Source of the DNA: Erythrobacter sp.
Lineage (GTDB): Bacteria > Pseudomonadota > Alphaproteobacteria > Sphingomonadales > Sphingomonadaceae
DNA: 64,000 nt
Assembly (NCBI GenBank): GCA_023653115.1
Contig: JAMNXO010000003.1
Span: forward strand, 121,412-185,411
Direction of reading: 5' to 3'
A model generated the notes under the pieces. The model had not been told where the DNA came from. It saw nothing but the letters and a program-made list of their open reading frames with translations, and made no database searches. Shown here piece by piece: positions 16,750 to 24,943 of the stretch (position 1 is the first letter of the stretch; the number at the start of each line of letters is the position of its first letter). The translations under genes and the position numbers were made by a program.

Positions 16750-17393
16750 CCGCGCACCGCAGCGGCAATCGCGCGGCGCCAGTCCGCCGGACCATCGCGC
16801 ACCGCACCGTCCGGCCCTTCGAGCAGCACGCCGCCCGGTTCGATCGCGCTATCGGCGATCACGGCCCAACCGGTGAGCGCCTCGGCACCGACGGCGTCGA
16901 TGTCGGACGGGTGGAGATGCAAGCGCAGCGCCGAAGCCGCACCGCCGATCCGCGCGGCAGCGGCAACGCATCGGGCAAGCAAGGCGTCGCGGTCCGTCGC
17001 CCGGGCGCCCAACACCCCGTCGCACAGCGCGATCACCGTGTCAGCAAGATCGCTGGCGAGCACGTCGCGCGCGGCTTCATCAAGATTGCGGAAGGCGAGC
17101 CGCAGCGACCGCTGACGGGCGGCATCGCGCGCGGCTTCGGCCTCGGCAGCGGCGCGGCCCGCAGCCTCGCCATCGGCATAGGCCAGCGCCAGCGCATCCT
17201 CGGCAGCGGGCACAGGTTCGGGCGCGGGTTCGGGCGCGAGTGGCGGCGGCTCGGGCGGCGGAGCGGACGCACCAAACGGCAGTGTCTCGCGGAAAGCCGC
17301 CTCCTCGCCCAGCAGCGCCAGCCAGCCGGGGGCAGCACCGGGGGCTTCGGCGCACGCACCGAGCGCGCCCAGCCACTCAGACGAATTCGCCAT
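16746..17393 (-). CDS. fliH: Flagellar export ATPase regulator FliH
   Basis: A 215-residue protein with an Ala/Pro-rich N-terminal third, a helical middle (ALAYADGEAAGRAAAEAEAARDAARQRSLRLAFRNLDEAA, interrupted by typical small residues) and a C-terminal V-type ATPase subunit E-like domain (LRLHLHPSDIDAVGAEALTGWAVIADSAIEPGGVLLEG). FliH forms the peripheral stalk connecting FliI to the C ring. It overlaps fliG by 17 nt and fliI by 4 nt. Confidence 0.88.
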   Translation of the reverse strand: MANSSEWLGALGACAEAPGAAPGWLALLGEEAAFRETLPFGASAPPPEPPPLAPEPAPEPVPAAEDALALAYADGEAAGRAAAEAEAARDAARQRSLRLAFRNLDEAARDVLASDLADTVIALCDGVLGARATDRDALLARCVAAAARIGGAASALRLHLHPSDIDAVGAEALTGWAVIADSAIEPGGVLLEGPDGAVRDGPADWRRAIAAAVRG

Positions 17394-18420
17394 TGCCGCT
17401 CCCGATCACGATCTCGCCCGCTTCGGCGAGGCTGCGTGCAATCTCGACAATCGCCTTCTGCGCCGCCGCGACATCGGCCTTGGACAGGCGGCCGCGCAGT
17501 TCGATCTCGTCCTTGACCCCGTCGGCCGCGCGGCTCGACATGGCGGCGAAGAACGGCGTGCGATCGGGCTCCTTGAGGCCCTTCAAGGCATCCACCAGCT
17601 TTTCCGAATCCACATCGCGCAGCAGGCGGCCCATCGACATCGGATCGAGCGCGAACAGCATTTCGAAGGTGAACAGCTCCTCCTCGATCCGCTCGGCCAG
17701 CGGGCCGTCGCGTTCGGCAATGGCGGGCAGCACGGTCTGGCGCAGATCGCCTGCCGCCAGGTTGATGAGATTCGCCGCCTCGCGCGGGCCGCCCAGCGCC
17801 AGCGCCGCCGCGCCAAACGTGGCGGTGATCCGCTGGGTCAGCAGCGTGTCGATGGTGGCAATCGCCGAGACGGAGATCGGCCCGCTGCGCGCCACGCGTT
17901 CCACCACCATGGTCTGGAGTTCGAGCGGCAGCGCGGCGAGCACCTCGGCGGCGGGCTCGGGTTCGATCAGCAGCAGCAGCGCGGCGATCACCTGCGGGTG
18001 TTCATCCTCGATCAGCCGCACCAGCACCGGCGGCACCAGCCAACGCGCCATCTCGACACTGCGCGGGCGCGCCTCGGGCTCGATCCGCTGCATCATGCTA
18101 TCGGCGCGCGCCGGGCCGAGCGCCTTGTCGAGCAGCGCACGCACCCGATCAGTGCGGCCGCGCTGGGGCAGCAGTTCGCGCGCGGCTTCGGTGGCGAAAT
18201 CGGCCAGCGCCTCGGCCATGCGCGGCTGGTCGATCTCGCCCAGCGCCATCATGGCGGCGCCCAGCCGTTCCAGCTCGGCAGGCGAAAGGCGGCCGAGAAT
18301 GCCGCTCGCCTCGTCATCGCCGAGCAGCATCAGGAACACCGCGGCGCGGTCAATCCGGCTCAGCAGGTGATCGGGCGCGGGGGTGCTGTCGGTGTCGGTG
18401 AGGGCGATGTCGGCGTTCAT
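17377..18420 (-). CDS. fliG: Flagellar motor switch protein FliG
   Basis: A 347-residue C-ring protein linking FliF to FliM and carrying the torque helix. The N-terminal domain begins IDRAAVFLMLLGDDEASGILGRLSPAELERLG, the middle domain holds the EHPQVIAALLLLIEP block (canonical EHPQ.IA..L), and the C-terminal domain ends with the torque helix LPAIAERDGPLAERIEEELFTFEMLFALD and SSRAADGVKDEIELRGRLSKADVAAAQKAIV. It overlaps the fliF stop (ATGA). Confidence 0.96.
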   Translation of the reverse strand: MNADIALTDTDSTPAPDHLLSRIDRAAVFLMLLGDDEASGILGRLSPAELERLGAAMMALGEIDQPRMAEALADFATEAARELLPQRGRTDRVRALLDKALGPARADSMMQRIEPEARPRSVEMARWLVPPVLVRLIEDEHPQVIAALLLLIEPEPAAEVLAALPLELQTMVVERVARSGPISVSAIATIDTLLTQRITATFGAAALALGGPREAANLINLAAGDLRQTVLPAIAERDGPLAERIEEELFTFEMLFALDPMSMGRLLRDVDSEKLVDALKGLKEPDRTPFFAAMSSRAADGVKDEIELRGRLSKADVAAAQKAIVEIARSLAEAGEIVIGSGNGEFV

Positions 18421-20108
18421 GTCGCGCTGGCCTCCGCGTCCTTGTAATCGGGGGTATCATCGGGGGCGGCGAGCATCCGCTGCAACGCCTCGACCGCGCG
18501 TTCGGGCTGGCTCACCGCAAGCCGGCGCGCGAGCTCCACCTGGCGCGGCAGATCGCCGAGCGGGACGCCGCCCGCCGTGCCGGGCAGCACGGTGACGCTG
18601 TCAGCATCATCTTCTGCCGCGTCATCATCGCTGGCCGCAGCAAGCGCCGGAGCATCGGCGGCTGCCGGAGCTGCGGCAGGCTCGCCGCGCCCGCGCAGCT
18701 TGCCGATCAGCGGGCGCACCGCCAGCATCAGCACCAGCAGCACCGCGATCAGCGCCGTGCCGTATCGCACCAGCATCGCAAACCACGGTTCTTCATAGAA
18801 GGCGGGCGGTTCGAGATCGGCGGGCTCGAACTTGCTGGCCACCACTTCGACCATGTCGCCGCGCGCCGCATCCGCGCCCACCGCCGCGCTCACCAGCGCT
18901 TCCAATTGCGCGGCAGTCATCGGCGCGGCCTTCTTGAGCGCCGCATCGCTGACCGCAACCGCGACCGAAAGCTTGGTGAGCCCGCCCGGACGGGTGCTGG
19001 TGACAGCAACCTCGCGCCCCAATTCATAGCTGCGCTGCGAGGCGGTTTCGGTGTCCGTCGCCTGCGCCGTTGCGGGCGGGGCGGGCTGCGGCGGGCCATC
19101 CACCAGCGTGGCTTGCGGCGGCGGGGTATTGGCCGCCGCCCCCGGCACGCCGCCCGCCGGGCCAGCGCCGGTGCGCGTCGCATTGCGCTCGCTTTCGTTG
19201 CGAACCACGCCTTCCTTTTCATAGGTTTCGCGCGCGGTCGTCACCTCGTTCTGATCGAGGCTTGCCTGCACCTGCGCCGAATAATTGCCTTGGCCCAGCA
19301 AGGGCAGCAGCAGCGCGTCGATCTGGTCGGCGAGCTTGGCCTCAAGCTCGCGTTGGAGCAGCAGCGAATCCAGCGCCTCCTCGCGCGGGGAGGACAGCAG
19401 CCGGCCGTTCTGATCGACCACCCGCACCGCATCCGCGCTCATCCCCGGCACCGAGGCGGCGACGAGATTGACGATCGCCTCGACCTGGCTTTGCGAGAGG
19501 CTGCGCCCGCCCACCAGCCGCACCATCACCGAGGCCGAGGGCGCGGCGTTCTCGCGCACGAACACCGATCGTTCGGGCGTGGCCAAGTGGACGCGCACGT
19601 TCTCGATCCCGTCGATCTCGCGGATCGTCAGCATCAGCTCGCGTTCGCGCGCCAGCCGCAGGCGTTCGCCCTCCAGCGTGCGCGAGGTGCCCAGCGGCAT
19701 CGCATCGAGCATCGCTGCGGCCCCTTCGGGCGCGGCAATCCCGGCATCGCTGGCGACCATCATCTTGGCGCGGTAAACATCGTCCTCGGCCACCGAGAGC
19801 GCGCCGGTCTGGTTGTCGATGGCATAGGCGATCCCGCCCGTTTCGAGCGTTTCGACCACCTTGGCGCGCTCGGCATCGGTGAGGCTGGTGTAGAGCACGC
19901 GGTCCGGCCCGGAGGCGAGCGTCATCCACAGCGCGCCCGCCGCCGCCAGCGCGCCTGCGCCCGCCAGCATCGGCAAGGCGCGCGACAGGGCAGGCTGCGC
20001 GATGAAGCCGGCGACCGGCTCGGGCAGCAGGGTGCGCCACGCAGCCGGTGGGGGCGCAGCGGGAAGGCCCGGCGCATCAGCGACGGCGGGAAGGCTTGCC
20101 TCGGCCAT
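18417..20108 (-). CDS. fliF: Flagellar MS-ring protein FliF
   Basis: A 563-residue ring protein. Two membrane segments frame the periplasmic ring-building domains: ALPMLAGAGALAAAGALWMTLA near residue 45 and WFAMLVRYGTALIAVLLVLMLAV near 450. In between is the YscJ-like domain (LYTSLTDAERAKVVETLETGGIAYAIDNQTGALSV) with DVYRAKMMVASDAGIA. The C-terminus (LARRLAVSQPERAVEALQRMLAAPDD) corresponds to the FliG-binding helix. It is 4 nt after fliE. Confidence 0.95.
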   Translation of the reverse strand: MAEASLPAVADAPGLPAAPPPAAWRTLLPEPVAGFIAQPALSRALPMLAGAGALAAAGALWMTLASGPDRVLYTSLTDAERAKVVETLETGGIAYAIDNQTGALSVAEDDVYRAKMMVASDAGIAAPEGAAAMLDAMPLGTSRTLEGERLRLARERELMLTIREIDGIENVRVHLATPERSVFVRENAAPSASVMVRLVGGRSLSQSQVEAIVNLVAASVPGMSADAVRVVDQNGRLLSSPREEALDSLLLQRELEAKLADQIDALLLPLLGQGNYSAQVQASLDQNEVTTARETYEKEGVVRNESERNATRTGAGPAGGVPGAAANTPPPQATLVDGPPQPAPPATAQATDTETASQRSYELGREVAVTSTRPGGLTKLSVAVAVSDAALKKAAPMTAAQLEALVSAAVGADAARGDMVEVVASKFEPADLEPPAFYEEPWFAMLVRYGTALIAVLLVLMLAVRPLIGKLRGRGEPAAAPAAADAPALAAASDDDAAEDDADSVTVLPGTAGGVPLGDLPRQVELARRLAVSQPERAVEALQRMLAAPDDTPDYKDAEASAT

Positions 20109-20112
20109 CTAC

Positions 20113-20484
20113 TCAGCCCCCCATCCGCATGATATCCTGGTAGGCGGTGAGCAGCTTGTTGCGCACCTGCAAGGTCGCCTCGAAGGCGACGCCTGCTTCC
20201 TGCCGGGCCAGCATCACCTCGGCGATATCGGTCACAGCCCCGCGTTCATAGGCGACCTGCATATCGGACGAGCGCTGTTGCACCGCATTGACCTGTTGCA
20301 GCGCATTGCTGAGCGTATCGGCAAAGCCGGCGGCCGGGACATTGGCGCCCCCCTGCGCCTGCGGGGCATCGCTGGCGCTGCGCACGTCGCGCAAGGCGGC
20401 GCTGCGGGCAAACACCTGTTGGCGCAGCGCCATCACATCCTCGATTCCGAAACTGGGGCCGAACCCGGGGCGGATCGCGCTCAT
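20113..20484 (-). CDS. fliE: Flagellar hook-basal body adaptor FliE
   Basis: A 123-residue protein connecting the MS ring to the proximal rod. The C-terminal half is diagnostic: FADTLSNALQQVNAVQQRSSDMQVAYERGAVTDIAEVMLARQEAGVAFEATLQVRNKLLTAYQDIMRM, the usual FliE helix pattern with the final KLL.AYQDIM.M. It overlaps the sigma-54 activator gene by 4 nt. Confidence 0.95.
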   Translation of the reverse strand: MSAIRPGFGPSFGIEDVMALRQQVFARSAALRDVRSASDAPQAQGGANVPAAGFADTLSNALQQVNAVQQRSSDMQVAYERGAVTDIAEVMLARQEAGVAFEATLQVRNKLLTAYQDIMRMGG

Positions 20485-21809
20485 GCCGCGCCTCCTGCGC
20501 GTTTGGCGGCGACCAGACCGCTCGCCCGCATCGAGGCGAGGCGGTAGCGCAAGGTGCGCTCGGAAATGCCCAAGGCGCGCGCGGTGGCGCTGCGATTGCC
20601 GGCATGGCTGGCGAGCGCGGCGAGGATCGCCTGCGCTTCCGAGGCAAAGGCAACATCCGATAGCGTGCGCGCGCCCGCGGGCTGGGCGGCGGCGGGCGTG
20701 GCGGTTTCCGACACCGGCCGCACCGCGCTGTCGAACACGATGTGATCGGCCCCGATCGCCCGCGCCTCGCCGCTCAGCAGCAGCGCGCGGCGGATGACAT
20801 TTTCGAGCTCGCGGACATTGCCCGGCCAGGGATGGCTTTCCAGCAGCGCCAGCGCGTCCGCGTCGATCCAGCCCGGCAGGCCCGTCGCCGCGCCGTGGCG
20901 CAGCAGCATCCCGAAGGCGAGCGGGGCGATATCGCCCGGCCGGTCACGCAAGGCCGGGATCCGCAAGGGGAAGACATTGAGGCGATACAGCAAATCCTCG
21001 CGGAACCGCCCGGCCTCGGCCTCCACGGCAAGATGCCGGTTGGTCGCCGCGATGATCCGCACATCGACGCTGATCGGGCGGGTCGCGCCCAGTGGCAGCA
21101 CCTCGCCTTCCTGCAAGGCGCGCAGCAGCTTGGCCTGCAAGGCCAGCGGCAATTCGCCGATCTCGTCGAGCAGCAGCGTGCCCTTGTCCGCCGCGCGGAA
21201 CAGCCCCTCGCCCGCCTCTGTCGCGCCGGTAAAGGCGCCCTTGCGGTGGCCGAACAGCAGGGCTTCGAGCATCGCTTCGGGCATGGCGGCGCAGTTCACC
21301 GCGACAAACGGCCCGGTGCTGCGGGGCGAGAGACGGTGGACGAAGCGCGCCAGCACTTCCTTGCCGGTGCCGGTCGGCCCTTCGAGCAGCACGGGGATAT
21401 CGCTTGCCGAAATGCGTTCTGCCAGCGTCAACAACGCCATCGACTGGGTATCGCCGGCAATCGGCCAGCCGCCCTGCGCGGCGGCGGCCAGCAGCGCCGG
21501 GCGCGCGGCCTCGGGCGCGGCGGGATCATAGGCGAGCGTCACCCGCTGCGGCCCGGCCCCTGTCTTCTCCAGCGCCAGCGCGGGCTGCGCGGCATGGGCA
21601 AGATCGATCGCGGTCATCCCGCGTTGCGCGATTCCGGCGGCAAGCGCGGGGCGGATGCTTTCGCCCAGCACGATCCGTTCGCGCTGCCAGGCCACGCCCA
21701 TCAGCGGCACGGTCATGCCGATCAGCGCATCGTGGCCGTGCATCGTTGCAGCCGGATGCGGATGGCGCGCGGCTTGCTCAATCGCCCGTGTCGACGCTGG
21801 AATGATCAT
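20481..21809 (-). CDS. Sigma-54-dependent flagellar transcription activator (no recognisable receiver domain)
   Basis: A 442-residue bacterial enhancer-binding protein. AAA+ domain from about 125: Walker A GPTGTGKE (144-151), the sigma-54 contact loop GAFTGA (191-196), Walker B TLLLDEIGEL (211-220), and the end WPGNVRELENVIRRALLL. The C-terminus has a Fis-type helix-turn-helix (NRSATARALGISERTLRYRL). The N-terminal 125 residues show no clear phosphoreceiver, unlike Caulobacter FlbD. The ATG at 21809 has AGGGG six bases upstream and is preferred over one at 21839. By role it is FlbD/FleQ-like: the probable activator of the -24/-12 promoters found before fliE, fliK, flgB, flgA and the flhA operon, and probably of its own promoter. 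Confidence 0.9.
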   Translation of the reverse strand: MIIPASTRAIEQAARHPHPAATMHGHDALIGMTVPLMGVAWQRERIVLGESIRPALAAGIAQRGMTAIDLAHAAQPALALEKTGAGPQRVTLAYDPAAPEAARPALLAAAAQGGWPIAGDTQSMALLTLAERISASDIPVLLEGPTGTGKEVLARFVHRLSPRSTGPFVAVNCAAMPEAMLEALLFGHRKGAFTGATEAGEGLFRAADKGTLLLDEIGELPLALQAKLLRALQEGEVLPLGATRPISVDVRIIAATNRHLAVEAEAGRFREDLLYRLNVFPLRIPALRDRPGDIAPLAFGMLLRHGAATGLPGWIDADALALLESHPWPGNVRELENVIRRALLLSGEARAIGADHIVFDSAVRPVSETATPAAAQPAGARTLSDVAFASEAQAILAALASHAGNRSATARALGISERTLRYRLASMRASGLVAAKRAGGAA

Positions 21810-21863
21810 GATTGCCCCTGTTTGCCTGGTGGCAACCAATTGCCGCGCGGACGTCGAAGATGA

Positions 21864-21879
21864 TGCAAATTTAAGCCCC
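21864..21879 (-). promoter_or_regulatory. Candidate sigma-54 promoter for activator-fliEFGHIJ operon
   Basis: The minus strand reads GGGGCTTAAATTTGCA: a GG and GC separated by exactly 10 nt with a full TTTGCA -12 element, but a weak -24 flank. An enhancer-like palindrome is centred 87 nt upstream of the -12 GC, the same distance as at flgB. The same bases contain CTTAAA, so a FliA-type reading was also considered and found weaker. Confidence 0.5.
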
Positions 21880-21943
21880 CGTAGCTTCCCTTACTAACGG
21901 CGCTGCCACGCGGCGGCGGGCGGCCTGAACCGCGCGCGCACGG

Positions 21944-21961
21944 GCGGCGAGGACTTGCCGG
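21944..21961. promoter_or_regulatory. Putative enhancer palindrome between the activator and flagellin genes
   Basis: GCGGCGAGGACTTGCCGG matches 14 of 18 positions of the flgB-region palindrome GCGGCAAGCGCTTGCCGC. It is a plausible binding site for the activator's own promoter, and lies about 80 nt upstream of the flagellin start point. Confidence 0.5.
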
Positions 21962-22003
21962 AAGGGCAGCGGGGCAGAGCGAGGGCAGCTAAAAAAGGGT
22001 GCT

Positions 22004-22029
22004 TAAACATCCCGCCGGGTGGCCGCTCT
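22004..22029 (+). promoter_or_regulatory. FliA (sigma-28) type promoter for flagellin
   Basis: TAAA (22004-22007, within GCTTAAAC), 14-nt spacer, then GCCGCTCT (22022-22029). The predicted start point near 22036 gives a leader of about 49 nt. It shares layout with the fliD, stator-pair and flgM promoters. Confidence 0.75.
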
Positions 22030-22084
22030 TAGGGCAGCAGCGACGGGCCTGTTCGTCCTGCCTGACCATTCAGGAGTTTCGACA

Positions 22085-22918
22085 ATGAACGTGATCAACA
22101 CCAATTCCTCGGCGCTGCGCGCCACCAATGCCAGCGTGATGGCGGGCAAGATGCTCGGCACCGCGATGGAGCGCCTCTCGACCGGTCGCCGCATCAACAG
22201 CGGCGCCGATGATGCCGCCGGCCTTGCGATTGCCAACTCGATGACCTCGCAGATCCGCGGGATGTCGCAGGGCATCCGCAACGCCAATGACGGCATTTCG
22301 CTGGCCCAGACCGCCGATGGCGCGCTCAACGAAGTCACCAACATGCTGCAGCGCGTCCGCGAACTGGCGGTGCAGGCCGGTTCTGACACCTATGGCGCGA
22401 CCGACCGCGACAACATCCAGGCCGAAGTCGACCAGCTGACCGCCCAGATCGGCCAGGTCGTTTCCAACAGCGAGTTCAATGGCGTCAACCTGTTCGACGG
22501 TTCGACCGCGACCATCACGGTTCTCGCAGGGGCCAATGCGGCTGACACGGTCGCCCTGACCCTCGACAACCTTGCCACCGGCCTCACCGCTGGCGCAGGT
22601 ACCGCCGGTTCGTTCGACGTGACGGGCACCGACGGCACCGCCGCGCGCACCGCGCTGACCGACATCGATGCCGATATCGCTTCGATCTCGACCACCCGTG
22701 CGACGCTGGGGGCCGGCCAGAACCGTCTGCAATCGGCGGTGAACAACCTCACCAACGTTTCGACCAACCTGACCGACGCGCGTTCGCGGATTCAGGACAC
22801 CGACTACTCGGCCGAAACCACCGCGCTCGCCAAGGCCCAGATCCTCGGCCAGGCCTCCACCGCGATGCTGGCGCAGGCCAACCAGTCGCAGCAGAACGTG
22901 CTGTCGCTGCTGCGGTAA
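22085..22918 (+). CDS. fliC: Flagellin
   Basis: A 277-residue filament subunit. The D0/D1 N-terminal region is classical ([15 protein letters not shown]..., [55 protein letters not shown]) and so is the C-terminal one ([49 protein letters not shown]). The central part is only about 70 residues, so the outer D2/D3 domains are essentially missing. SD AGGAG is 8 nt before the ATG. It is the only flagellin gene in the window, monocistronic between a FliA-type promoter and an intrinsic terminator. Its FliS chaperone is encoded at 6498. Confidence 0.95.
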   Translation: MNVINTNSSALRATNASVMAGKMLGTAMERLSTGRRINSGADDAAGLAIANSMTSQIRGMSQGIRNANDGISLAQTADGALNEVTNMLQRVRELAVQAGSDTYGATDRDNIQAEVDQLTAQIGQVVSNSEFNGVNLFDGSTATITVLAGANAADTVALTLDNLATGLTAGAGTAGSFDVTGTDGTAARTALTDIDADIASISTTRATLGAGQNRLQSAVNNLTNVSTNLTDARSRIQDTDYSAETTALAKAQILGQASTAMLAQANQSQQNVLSLLR

Positions 22919-22967
22919 GACGTCCCCCCCCGCGTCGCCCCTTTCTCCCCTAGGGGGGCGAGCAGGC

Positions 22968-22997
22968 AAGCCCGGAGCCGCAAGGTTCCGGGCTTTT
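22968..22997 (+). terminator. Rho-independent terminator after flagellin
   Basis: AAGCCCGGA (22968-22976) pairs with TCCGGGCTT (22987-22995) and is followed by a short T-run. The strong stem 50 nt after the flagellin stop supports a monocistronic flagellin transcript. Confidence 0.85.
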
Positions 22998-23007
22998 GCC
23001 GTGCGCT

Positions 23008-24870
23008 TCAGCCCGCTGTCATCGCCTCGAGCGCGGCGCCGGCGGCCAGCCACGCTTCTTCCGCCCCGGCCAGCGCATCGGCGGCCTTGGCGCGGGCAGT
23101 CAGCAAGTCCTGCAGCTTCGCGCCGCCTTGCCCGCCGCTGCTGGCGGTGAGGATTTGCGCATCAAGCCGCTCAACCTCGGCGGCGGCGCGGGCCAGCGTC
23201 TTTTCGGCCTTTTCCAGCTGCGATTGGGCATAGCGCGCCTCGGCCATGGTCTTGGGGCCGCCGGGCTTGCCGCCCGCGCCCGCGCTTTTGATCGCCTCGC
23301 CCTTCGGCTTCCGGCCGAGGATGAAGTCGATGTAATCATCCATGCTGCCGGCATATTCGCGCGCGGTGCCGCCATCGACCAGCACCAGCCGGTCGGCCGT
23401 CAGTTCGACCATGTGGCGATCGTGGCTGATCAGGATCACCGCGCCGGTATAGGCGTTGAGCGCCTGCACCAGCGCCTCGCGCGCATCGACATCGAGGTGG
23501 TTGGTCGGCTCGTCGAGGATCAGCAGATGCGGCGCATCGCGCGTGATCAGCGCCAGCGCAAGCCGCGCCCGCTCCCCGCCCGAAAGCTTCTCGACCCGCT
23601 GCTGCGCACGCGATCCCGAAAAGCCGAACCGCCCCAGTTGCGCGCGCACCGCGCCTTGCGACTGGCCCTCCATCGCGCGGTTCATCAGATCGAGCGGGGT
23701 TTCCTCGCCCGCCAGTTCCTCGACCTGATACTGGGTGAAATACCCGACCTTGAGCTTGCCCGGCGCATTCACCGCGCCTTCGGCCGGTTCCAGCTGCGAG
23801 GCGAGCAGGCGCGCCAGCGTGGTCTTACCATTGCCGTTGCGGCCCAGCAGCGCGATGCGATCATCGGCCTCGATCCGGAAATTCAATCGCTTGAGGATCG
23901 GCGGCGCCTTGCCATAGCCGACCGCGGCGTGCTCCAGCGTGATCATCGGCGATTTCATTTCGGCCGGATCGGGGAAGTCGAAGCTCAGCGTCGGGTCTTC
24001 CATCAGCGCGGCAATCGGCTGCATCTTGGCGAGCATCTTGGCGCGCGATTGCGCCTGCTTGGCGGTCGAGGCGCGGGCCGAGTTGCGGGCCACGTAATCC
24101 TGCAGCCGCGCCCGCTGCGCATCCTGCGAGGCCTTGGCCGAGGCGAGCTGCGCGGCGCGTTCGGCGCGCTGCTTTTCAAACGCATCATAGCCGCCCGGGT
24201 AGAGCGTCAGTTGGCCGCCCTGCAGGTGCAGGATATGATCGACCACCTTGTTGAGCAGATCGCGTTCGTGGCTGATCACCACCAGCGTGGCGGGGTAGGA
24301 CTTGAGGAAGTTCTCCAGCCACAGCGTCGCTTCCAGATCCAGGTGGTTGCTGGGCTCGTCGAGCAGCAGGATGTCAGGCTCGGAAAACAGCAGCGCGCCC
24401 AGCGCAATGCGCATCTTCCACCCGCCCGAGAAACTATCGACCGGGCGCTGCTGCATTTCCTCGTCAAAGCCGAGGCCGTTGAGGATCTTGGCGGCGCGGG
24501 CCGGGGCGCTGTAGGCGTCGATCGCGAGCAGGCGTTCGTGCACATCGCCCATGCGGTCCATGTCGGTGCAGGTTTCCAGCTCCGCCAGCAGCGCGGCGCG
24601 TTCGGTGGCCGAGGCAAGCACCACTTGCTCCGGCGTCGTGCTTCCGCTGGGTGCTTCCTGCGCGATATAGCCGATCCGCGCGCGCGCCGGTTTGCTTATT
24701 TCGCCGTCATCCGGCTCGATCTCGCCGATCAGCGCCTTCATCAGCGTGGATTTGCCCGCGCCGTTGCGGCCGATCAGGCCGACGCGCGCGCCCACCGGCA
24801 CCGTCGCGCTGGCGCGTTCGAGAATGGCCCGGCCGCCAAGCCGCACTGTGACACCGTCAATTGTAAGCAT
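23008..24870 (-). CDS. ABC-F family ATPase (ribosome-associated type)
   Basis: A 620-residue protein with two ABC ATPase domains and no membrane segments, the ABC-F layout. First Walker A GRNGAGKST near 34, signature SGGWKMRIALG near 145, and LLLDEPSNHLDLEA; second Walker A GRNGNGKTT, signature SGGERARLALAL and LLILDEPTNHLDVDA. A charged inter-domain linker (residues about 215-275) and a C-terminal coiled coil (ARYAQSQLEKAEKTLARAAAEVERLDAQI) are of the Uup/YheS type that acts on ribosomes or nascent peptides. It is embedded in the flagellar region, between flagellin and motB, with no evident flagellar role. Confidence 0.92.
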   Translation of the reverse strand: MLTIDGVTVRLGGRAILERASATVPVGARVGLIGRNGAGKSTLMKALIGEIEPDDGEISKPARARIGYIAQEAPSGSTTPEQVVLASATERAALLAELETCTDMDRMGDVHERLLAIDAYSAPARAAKILNGLGFDEEMQQRPVDSFSGGWKMRIALGALLFSEPDILLLDEPSNHLDLEATLWLENFLKSYPATLVVISHERDLLNKVVDHILHLQGGQLTLYPGGYDAFEKQRAERAAQLASAKASQDAQRARLQDYVARNSARASTAKQAQSRAKMLAKMQPIAALMEDPTLSFDFPDPAEMKSPMITLEHAAVGYGKAPPILKRLNFRIEADDRIALLGRNGNGKTTLARLLASQLEPAEGAVNAPGKLKVGYFTQYQVEELAGEETPLDLMNRAMEGQSQGAVRAQLGRFGFSGSRAQQRVEKLSGGERARLALALITRDAPHLLILDEPTNHLDVDAREALVQALNAYTGAVILISHDRHMVELTADRLVLVDGGTAREYAGSMDDYIDFILGRKPKGEAIKSAGAGGKPGGPKTMAEARYAQSQLEKAEKTLARAAAEVERLDAQILTASSGGQGGAKLQDLLTARAKAADALAGAEEAWLAAGAALEAMTAG

Positions 24871-24943
24871 GGGCGCGCCCTTAACAGGCTATCTGCCCCT
24901 GCCCAACGGAAATCCCCGCGTTGTCGTATGATGCGAGGCTTCG

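Noticed and set aside
21848..21873. FliA-type reading (CTTAAA-N14-GACGTCCG) upstream of the sigma-54 activator
   Set aside because: The -10 half matches only 5 of 8 positions, and the same bases fit a GG-N10-GC sigma-54 promoter with a properly spaced enhancer palindrome better.
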